Shown here one piece after another: positions 56,517 through 64,000 of a stretch of 64,000 nucleotides of DNA. Source of the DNA: Lepraria neglecta. Lineage: Eukaryota > Ascomycota > Lecanoromycetes > Lecanorales > Stereocaulaceae. Position numbers and translations under genes: made by a program. The notes under the pieces are model-generated. The model was not told the origin of the DNA. It ran no database searches and worked only from the letters and a program-made list of their open reading frames with translations. Every line of letters begins with the position of its first letter. The first letter of the stretch is position 1. The stretch lies in the NCBI GenBank assembly GCA_033220425.1, contig CM065651.1, positions 868,001 through 932,000 of the forward strand, written 5' to 3'.

Positions 56517-57111
56517 CTACTTATAGAGATCTAGTTCGAGCTTAAGTCGATTCCGGAATTCATCGACGGGTGCTTCGGTCACCTGGCTTATCAATTGGTC
56601 CAACTCAGTAGCCAATTGCAACTTTTCAGATTCTAACTGCTGAATCCTGATCGTGAAGCTTGGTTGGGAGTCTGGCGTTATCTATTCATCTGGTTAGTTA
56701 CCGTCACGCTTTGGAGAAGGTTTCTCGACTTTCCTTATCGGGCTTGCTGCTGATATCGGGGTTTGGCCGTGTTGTTGGGATGGCTTCGAATGACACGCTT
56801 ACTTTACGACAAAGTGCTCTATAAGCGCTAATAGAATGCTTGCTCAATTGCTTCTTGAATAAATGGTCCTTCTCCGGTAGCGCTTACTATGAATAGGGAT
56901 CATCAGCATTGGTCATCAATCGTATGTCTTCTGGCTTGATTGAGAGGCCAAGCTTGTATTCTGGAAGAATTATCAGTACTTTCTGCTTTTCTTTCAGTCG
57001 GTAGATCTTACGGAGATACTCGGCCAATTTCTTGCGGCACTTCGTTCTGTAAGCCGCGCGGTTCATGTTACTGGGTCGAAGTGTAGCTATGAAATGGAGT
57101 GCTGTTCGCAA
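56517..57111 (-). pseudogene. Unrecognised decayed coding fragment with coiled-coil end
   Basis: On the minus strand about 75 codons read from 57,111 (YRTKCRKKLAEYLRKIYRLK, then LPEYKLGLSIKPEDIRLM). After a broken middle with RIP-type stops the strand ends with a coiled coil (IRIQQLESEKLQLATELDQL, then APVDEFRNRLKLELDLYK) and a TAG at 56517-56519. The pieces look like parts of one gene but the family is not recognised. Confidence 0.4.
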
Positions 57112-57245
57112 AGGAATATCAGGATTATATAGTTAAAGTAGGCAAATAAGGGGAGGTAAGCATCTTCTATCTTCATCCAAGTAGGTAAAGAGGATGTAAG
57201 TATCTTCTACCTTCGTTAAAGCAGGTTAAAAAGAGGACTTGAAGG

Positions 57246-58300
57246 ATGTTCGACTTCTTTAATCTGAGGGGAGCCCCCTCAGGTCCAATTCTGGATCCCT
57301 CAGGTCCTATTCTGGCTCACCCCTCCAGAATTGACCACAATTCGGACTCTACAACTTGGACAGCCATTTTAGCAAAAGGGTGCTATGTTTATACTTATAA
57401 AGACCACTGGAAACGTCATGGGAATTATTACTTCATCTATATCTGCTCTGTTTGAAATCGGCCCAGAAAAATCTCTAAAGTCAGCCATTCAACCTTTTTC
57501 TACAGGTCCTACCTCTCGCTTCTTGAAGGCCGGCATCAGTCCTAGCATAGGATCTATCAGGCTCACAAAGACCTATAGACCTGGAAGCGCCCTCGAACGA
57601 TGTTGCAAAGCGACCGAGACGCAGAAGTCGTATGCGAACGAGAGACATATCGTCGAGAGAAACTCGCGGAGCGCGATGAGCGCAGGCAACATTCGACTAG
57701 CAACCCTGACCATTCGATGGCTGTAAATATAAAAGAGTGCCTGCTGGAAGTGCAACAAGTATATCTGAGCTAACTCGCTGCCGAAGACAACCATTTGCCA
57801 GAGGTCGCGGAAATTCCAGGCGTACATACAATAGATTTCGAGAAGAATCGAAGAGAGACGGAAAGGGTGGTTAAGAAGTTGTGGTCTTCCGAGCGCTCCC
57901 TAAATCATCACGTTGATATAGTAGACGACAATTGAATAATAGATACCCAAGCTCTACAATGTAATGAATAACAATAGGGCCGTAAGACGAATAATCGTTG
58001 CTGAGCATTTTGCATAGGATTTGTGTGTACCGAGCTTCAAGCTTGATTTAGATGTGACCAGGTAGAAGAAAACCCGTGGTCCAGCTTCCGTATCGAGGGA
58101 TGATCATTATTATTCAGCTTTTATAATGTCGACACAAGGCAATCTGGGCAAAGGATATCAACAAGGAGATCCTCCTTCCGCTATCCATTCTGTCGGTAGA
58201 ACATAAAGCCCAGATGGATAAAGGGTAGCTTTTCTTGACGAGAGGCCAGAGCTGACCTAGGGGCCATATCTAGAGGGGATCAAGTCGGGCTCCCTTTTAG
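57246..58300. other. Decayed stretch with coding remains
   Basis: A plus-strand stretch at about 57,595-57,920 is protein-like and charged (RDAEVVCERETYRREKLAER, then AAEDNHLPEVAEIPGV) with RIP-type stops. No family is recognised. The rest to 58,300 is stop-rich and may belong to the Helitron relic that follows. Confidence 0.35.
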
Positions 58301-58309
58301 AAGAAGCGT

Positions 58310-58890
58310 ATTACTTTAGTAGTAGCCTCTTCAGGTATTACTACGACTCTATTAGACGATAGATATACTGCCTATTCGCGGTTTAAGATCCTATTAGATA
58401 CTAAGAGTATATCTAGTTACGATATTTAGAAAGGAACTAACCTCGTAGAGTTAATTAAACGGGCTTACGTTATCTTCTAGGACGAGGTATCTATATAGAG
58501 TTATTTCGCCGCTGAATATATTAGCTATTCTTTATAGGATCTTTATAGTAATAATAGTATTTACTTTAGTAGTAAGGTTGTTTACTTTTGCGGCGATTTC
58601 CGTTAGACCTTACTAGTAGTTCCTAGGGGGACCGCAGACGTTATTATTAATACCTATATCTAGAAGATAGCGTTCTAGAACGAGGTAACTATTCTTCGCC
58701 TTACTACTAATATATATCTAAGTAATCGAGGTCTTATCGAAGAAGGTAGGTAGTAAATAGTAGAATTTACCGAAGCTCTCCTATATATTAGTAATAGTAA
58801 AGGTAATATAGTCGACCTAGTTACTAAGGATAAGAAGACTCTCTAGAAATATAGATACCTACCTAAGAATACTATAGATATACTAGACGT
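58310..58890 (+). mobile_element. Helitron relic: Pif1-like helicase fragment
   Basis: The plus strand shows the Pif1/RecD-type helicase order used by Helitron RepHel proteins: a start like VVASSGITTTLLDDRYTAYS and RFKILLDTKS, then VELIKRAYVIF.DEVSI (motif II, DE), VVYFCGDFR.TLLVVPRGT (motif III) and FWNEVTILRLTTNIYLS. RIP-type stops replace expected Gln and Trp codons at several places, and two or more frame changes occur. Walker A and the Rep endonuclease part are not seen to the left, and the right end is cut by the pogo relic. It is a broken DNA-transposon fragment of about 580 bp. A cellular PIF1 is unlikely because motif III and its surroundings are of the Helitron kind. Confidence 0.65.
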
Positions 58891-58892
58891 AA

Positions 58893-60409
58893 TCCCTGCT
58901 CGGCGACACCCCCGGCCCGGCGATACCTTTTTGACGAAATCATCAAAATACTATATTCGTCACCAATTAACAACCGCAACGATTGGTGAGTTTAGAATTA
59001 AATATATAGTAGATAGAAGGTATATATATAATGATTGAGCCCAGAATCCTTATATATTAAAGCGCCGTGGGCGTTGAACCTTCCTTCTACGAGATATAGC
59101 TGAAATTACCTCCTCGACTTGTAATACGACGATAGTATAACTAGACCCTTTTACTTGCTTCTTAATAGTCTTTTAAGCTTTTAGAAGCTTTGTAGATTGC
59201 TTATTTAAGCTTAGTTACCCTGCGCTATAGTGTTTTGCTGCTTCTCTTAGCTCTTTTTAAGCTTACTTATCTATAGCTTTCTAGGCTAACGCTTCTACAG
59301 CGAGTTGACGTCTTTTAGTAGCGAGTATTACCCTATATAGCTTATCCTCCTCTTTCTAAGCCTTTCTAGTAGCTACTAAAGCTTTTTTATTAAGGATTTA
59401 CTACTATTATAGTACTTCTTTAGTATCTTTTATAGCTTAAAATTAACGGGTAGCTTATACTCGCTATAGGCTAAAGAATTAAGGCCTAGAATCTTCTTCA
59501 CCAAGTAGATTAAGGCGTTTACTATATTGTCTCTTCTTCTTTTTATTCCTAAAGGATACCGTTAAGCCTTTAATAATATATTAGTCTACTAAGTACTAAG
59601 AAGTAAGGCGTTTATTTACTCGAAAAAGCTTCTTAAGTAAAGGTAAATTCGGTTAATTATAGTATTATCGTTAGACTCGGCAGATAGTATAATATATTAT
59701 TAGTATCTTTACTATTGAAGGGGCTTCGGTCGGAGTCGGCTTAGTAATTTTATCTAGAGTTATCGCTGGATTATAGAGCTAAATACTAGTTTTTTCGAAG
59801 CCGGAAGCGATATTTACAGGTATAAATACCTTCTGCCAAGCAGGCTAGAAGATACTCTAAAAGGCTCTTTTCGATATAGAGACTATAGCTAGACTATTTA
59901 TTATTAATTTATTAAGACCCTTAGTATAATAAGACGCTAAAGGCGTAAAAAGGGATATATTAAGAGGTTATAAACGATACGTTAAATATAGAGGTAAAAC
60001 CAACACGAGAATACGTAGTTTATCGTATAGATCAATGAACTTTAGGTTAATATAACTACTATATCTATTAATAATCAATAAACGACATCCTCTTCCGGCT
60101 CTTTTACTTATATAATAGTAAAATATTACTTCTAGCTAATAAAGACCTAAAGTATTACAACTCTATCCGTTTGATAAGACTACGAAATAGGCCGTATCTT
60201 TAGGTAGCTAGTCCTCTAGCTATATATCTTGTAGTATAGATTTACCTTTGTAGATAAGTAATGGAGGGAGAGTAGCTTCTATAGCATTAATATATATAAG
60301 TAAGCTAATGAATTCTCTGCTTCCGTCTTGACTTGTATATATAATACGGCCGTTTTCAAGGGCTTCCCTGCTTATTATATACTATATAGTATCTGCTTAG
60401 CCAATCACG
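58893..60409 (-). mobile_element. Fot1/pogo (Tc1-mariner) DNA transposon relic
   Basis: Read on the minus strand from 60,409 leftward, the DDE transposase is recognisable: REFISLLIYINAIEATLPPL, LIYKGKSIL, LPKDTAYFVVLSNG, GRGCRLLIINRYSSYINLKF and VLVLPLYLTYRL with PLNISLFTPLAS. The catalytic Asp of the usual LLILDGHGSH step reads Asn here, one of many RIP-like changes. The left end at about 58,893 (ATCCCTGCTCGGCGACACCC, then CCGGCGATACC) resembles a pogo-type terminal inverted repeat, beside a TA. The right half, including the N-terminal DNA-binding part and the other terminal repeat, is missing from this side because the retroelement 3 LTR begins at 60,410. Confidence 0.7.
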
Positions 60410-60870
60410 TGTTACGAATACGTTGCGTGCTATATATCGTATATAGATTGATTCTCAATAGAGATAGAGGTATAACTAGACAAGAGTATAAAGCAGGCTT
60501 CAAGTGATGCTAAGCGGGTCTAGTATATAATTAGATAATATATATTCAGTGCCTAGCCTAAGAGATCTATCGTATATAGTAGATACTAGATGAAAACAGA
60601 AGTTGAGCACGATACTCTAAGTAATAAGTAGTACTCCGTATATATAGACATACGAAACCTATACCAAGCATTCTTGATCGTATTGATCGCACTACTATCA
60701 TTACTATTATCGTTCTTGATCGTACTAATCACAATACTATCATTACTATCGTCACTTAGTATACCAAGCCTTAGGGTCCTATCTAAGTCGGATACTAATT
60801 CGTCGACTCGAACCATAACGGGCGCTACGCTCCTTAAGCGCATCCCTGATCATGTTTCCTGATCGTAATA
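60410..60870 (-). repeat. LTR of retroelement 3 (461 bp)
   Basis: It is the reverse complement of the same LTR family: TGTTACGAA at the left edge and TCGTAATA at the right. It is 48 bp shorter than the 509-bp LTRs, and the 77-bp repeat units are altered, keeping ATCATTACTAT-like units instead of GATCAGTGC. Confidence 0.85.
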
Positions 60871-63800
60871 TTAGCTCCCTCTCCCAGATTTCTCGTCCTA
60901 AGAAACTATCTATCCTCTATACCAGCTTAACGTACTAGATAATCTACTAACCCTTCTATCCGATCGAAGGAGCTGGCTACCGAGCTATCCGAGTTCGTAA
61001 TACGACCGTGTTCTCGATGCGTTGCCAGTAGTAAGTAGTATCTAATAGGTATAGGTTCCGATAGATATTCTAGTTGTATAAGTAGTAGTAGGAAATGCGA
61101 CCTTATGGTATCGCTCCTTGAGATATATTATATTGAAAAGAGGCGTAACGAAATACTATAGGAGTTATCTAACTCCGTAGCTAAACTTAGTTATCTTTAA
61201 AAATAACTCGAGGCGGTAGAAGGTAAAAAGAAGTCGATAGTTGAACGTAAGCTATAGAACATTAAGGAATTAGAGGAGGACTAGTATATCGCTCCTGCGT
61301 CTTCCGATAACCTAATATTTACTACCTCGTCCGAGCGATTCGATCTCCCCGGCGGGCTGGAAGCCCCCGAGAACTTTAACTAGTCTTCTCTCGTTTCTAA
61401 TAGAACTCTTATAGATATTCCCTATAGTTCCCCGCAAGGTTCCTAAGAGGCTCCCAGGTATTTTCCGTTTTATTATACCCTTTCTATTTAACTAGGTAGA
61501 ACTAATTTCTCCTATCTAGGATCCTCTCGACCTTATACTCTGTTTCTTCTTTAATATTATAATAAAATATTTCCTACAAGGGTATATTAGGGTCTACTAG
61601 CTCTAAGAGTAAGATATAGAATACCGGATATACCTTGGCGTTAGGTAGTAATTAAAGTTTATAGTTAACCGATCCTTTTACTCGTTTAATTAAGAATAGT
61701 CTAACCTTAATATAATCTAGTTTCTTACTTAGCCTTATTATTCTTATATTTTTTATTAGGAGGTATACTTTATCCCCCTCTTTTAGCTAAGGAATATTCT
61801 TTCTTTTCTTATTAACTTATTCCTTTAACTTACTATTTAAGCTCTTAATAGATCTTTATATATCCTTATATAAATCTTTCAGCTCTTCTACCTTAACTAA
61901 AGCCTTTTCTATATTAGGTCCTTCCCTAGGTTATAGAAATATATTTATATTCTTTCCGTAATTAGTAAAGAATAGTATTAGGCCCGTTATATCTAACTTC
62001 TTGTTATTATATACTAGCTATACTATTAGAAGCAGCGAAATCTAGTTATCTTACTTCTAGTTTATATAATACCTTAAGTATACTTCTATTATTTAATTGG
62101 CACGCTCTATTTATCTATTAGTCTATAGATAATATACTATTAATATCCGAAGTTTCGTTCTAATTACTACTATTAGCGTTCTCTAGTAGTTAGATATAAA
62201 TAATTTATCTCTATCGGATATTATTGATTTAGATATACTATAATCCCTTATTAGCTTATTAAGTAGTACGAAAGCTAGCTAATCTACTTTATAGATTTCT
62301 TTGAATAGTATTATAATCGTATACTTAGTAAGTTTATCTATAATGACTATAATCGAGTTAAAGATATCCTATATAGCTAGATCTTTCGAAGGTAGTAGTT
62401 TAACTATAAAGTCTATTATAATATCATCCTATAGTAATTCTAGTATAGAAGTAAACTATATTTATCCGTACTTGGCGTATCGTACCGCCTTATTCTACTA
62501 GCACTTAATATATTCTTTAATATATTATTTAATACACGCTCGAAGCTTCGGCGCCGCGTATCCTCGTCCTAGGAGTTCTATCGTCTTAGATACTCTAGGG
62601 TAACCTTATAAAGGGTTATCGTAGTAATCCCTAATTACTTCTTTAACGTATATATTAGGTAAGTAGGTTTTATCCTAGTATTTAAGTAATACTAAATCCT
62701 ACTAATCCTTTTGTAGGTTTGTTGCGAATATATCGTTATCGTAGGCCTTTACGATCCTATTAGTTATATTAGGTCCTAATATATAAAGGGTCGCTGCTAA
62801 TACCTAGTATAGTACTAGCGATCCGTCCGCTTCTTTCTTTAGAATTAGTTATTCTATAATATTCTTTTCTTCTATATAGTCTAATCGCCTACTAAGGGTA
62901 TCTACTCGACTATTATCCTTTCCTAGGGTATAGATTATCTTAAACTTATATTGACCTAATAGTTCTAACTATCGAACCTATCTTCTATTTAACTCCTTTA
63001 TTATTATAAAGTTAAGGAGATTCTTATAATCCGTAAAGATAGTTAGATCTAAGTAGCTTTCCGCGTATACTCGCCAGTTCTATAATATATATACTACGGT
63101 AAGTAACTCTTTATTATATATATTATAGTTCTATTCTACTACTAATATCTTCCTTGAATAATAGGTAACTAGATACTATTTTTAGTCCTTTATTTAATAT
63201 AGGTATACTCTAATTATAAGATCTAAGGTATCTATTTCGATACGGGCCGGTACGTTGGCCTAAAAGGTATAGAGTACTAGTAGATCTATATATACTTTCT
63301 TTAGTATATCGAATGATTTCTATTAGTCTCTTCCCTATATAAATCTAATATCCTTTCTTATAATATCCGTTAATAGTAGTACTTTCTTCGAGTAGCCTTC
63401 GATGAATTTCCTATTAAAATTGGCAAATCCTAAGAAACTTTATACTACTTTGACGTCCTATAGTATAGGCTATTCAGCGATAGCCTTGATCTTTTCTAGG
63501 CTTATACTAATACCTTTTATACTAACTATAAATCCTAGAAATTCTACTAATTCCTTATAGAATTCGTACTTTTCTAGTTTAAGAAGAAGTTTCGCTTATA
63601 ATAGGTATCCGAGGATATCCTATATATACTCTATATATTCTTTCTTATTCTTAGAATAAATTAGTATATCGTCGAGGTACGCTATTGCTATTCGATCTAA
63701 GTATACTCGTATAACGTTATTAATAAGTACTTGGCAGGTTACTAGTACGTTGGTGAGTCTAAACGGTATTACTAGATACTTATAGTAGCTATATCTTGTT

Positions 63801-64000
63801 CGGAAGGTAGTTTTCTATTCCTCGCCTTCTTTTATTCGAATTAGATTATATATACCTCTAAGATCTAGTTTAGTAAATATCTTTACTTTCCTAAGCCGAT
63901 CCTATAGCTCTCCTATATTTGGCAATAGATATCTATTCTTAATAGTAATGTCGTTTAACTTTCGATAGTCGATATATAGTCTTAAGCTTCCGTTCCTCTT
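60410..64000 (-). mobile_element. Retroelement 3: reversed, diverged copy of the Gypsy chromovirus, cut by the window end
   Basis: The element lies in the opposite direction to copies 1 and 2. Its 3' LTR is at 60410-60870; then, going right, come the purine-rich tract, the block that is antisense in the other copies (about 60,900-61,370), chromodomain near 61,450-61,560, integrase about 62,000-62,640, RNase H about 62,880-63,280 and reverse transcriptase from about 63,400 to the window end. It is broken with many stops. The LTR is shorter and clearly more diverged than the other four, so this copy is probably older or of a sister subfamily. Confidence 0.88.

Noticed and set aside
30890-57111. 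Firm call of a Starship element
   Set aside because: No terminal repeats, no target duplication, no right end and no complete captain; kept only as a hypothesis.
33000-64000. Centromere or telomere in the AT-rich half
   Set aside because: No telomeric TTAGGG arrays or long gene-free core; the AT richness is explained by RIP-altered retroelements.

Overview
The window is genomic DNA from a filamentous ascomycete (Pezizomycotina; a Dothideomycete is my best guess). The evidence is short GT-AG introns of about 44-80 bp, many with a CTGAC-like branch site, compact intergenic spacers, fungal forms of conserved eukaryotic genes, and a repeat-rich half whose decay looks like RIP (C-to-T and G-to-A changes, very many TpA steps). 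No bacterial operon, CRISPR array or convincing RNA gene was seen.

The left part (about 1.4-29.9 kb) is a normal-GC housekeeping block. In order it holds an unrecognised gene split by a 32-bp tandem duplication, mitochondrial ribosomal protein uS9m (-), eEF1B-gamma (+), the SUMO E1 subunit AOS1 (-), a conserved gene I cannot name (+), an RFX transcription factor (-), the ER-shaping protein YOP1 (+), autophagy protein ATG101 (-), peroxin PEX3 (+), a derlin (+), the pseudouridine synthase CBF5 (+) and a YTP1-like membrane protein (-). Several neighbours are divergent pairs with 200-650 bp between their start codons. The right edge of this block turns accessory: a small PD-(D/E)XK-like protein (+), a four-exon F-box protein (+) and a second, larger PD-(D/E)XK-like protein of the fungal DUF7924 type (-).

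A GT-rich minisatellite at about 30.1-30.4 kb marks the switch to a RIP-altered compartment. A relic of a DUF3435 (tyrosine-recombinase-like) gene starts at about 30.9 kb. It is interrupted by a 6,739-bp Ty3/Gypsy chromovirus fossil with a TAAGA target duplication, and its last codons resume on the far side. Next comes a reversed HSP104/ClpB-like paralogue, now a pseudogene, split by a second 6,739-bp copy of the same retroelement with an AGATA duplication. Both retroelements lie in the same direction and are heavily decayed.

Between 49.4 and 53.8 kb is an island of near-normal composition with a secreted, cysteine-rich, probably GPI-anchored protein and an ankyrin-repeat protein. A bZIP gene at 53.9-54.7 kb carries one RIP-type stop. 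From there to the end the DNA is decayed again: unrecognised coding relics, a Helitron-type Pif1 helicase fragment, a Fot1/pogo transposase relic abutting it, and a third reversed copy of the same Gypsy family that abuts the pogo relic and runs off the window.

The left genes are independent cellular functions (translation, SUMO, rRNA modification, ER, autophagy, peroxisomes) rather than a pathway. The right half reads as a two-speed compartment where mobile elements have nested into each other and into paralogues, with RIP silencing them. All exon borders are my own reading of splice motifs, checked by frame arithmetic but not by RNA or homology search.
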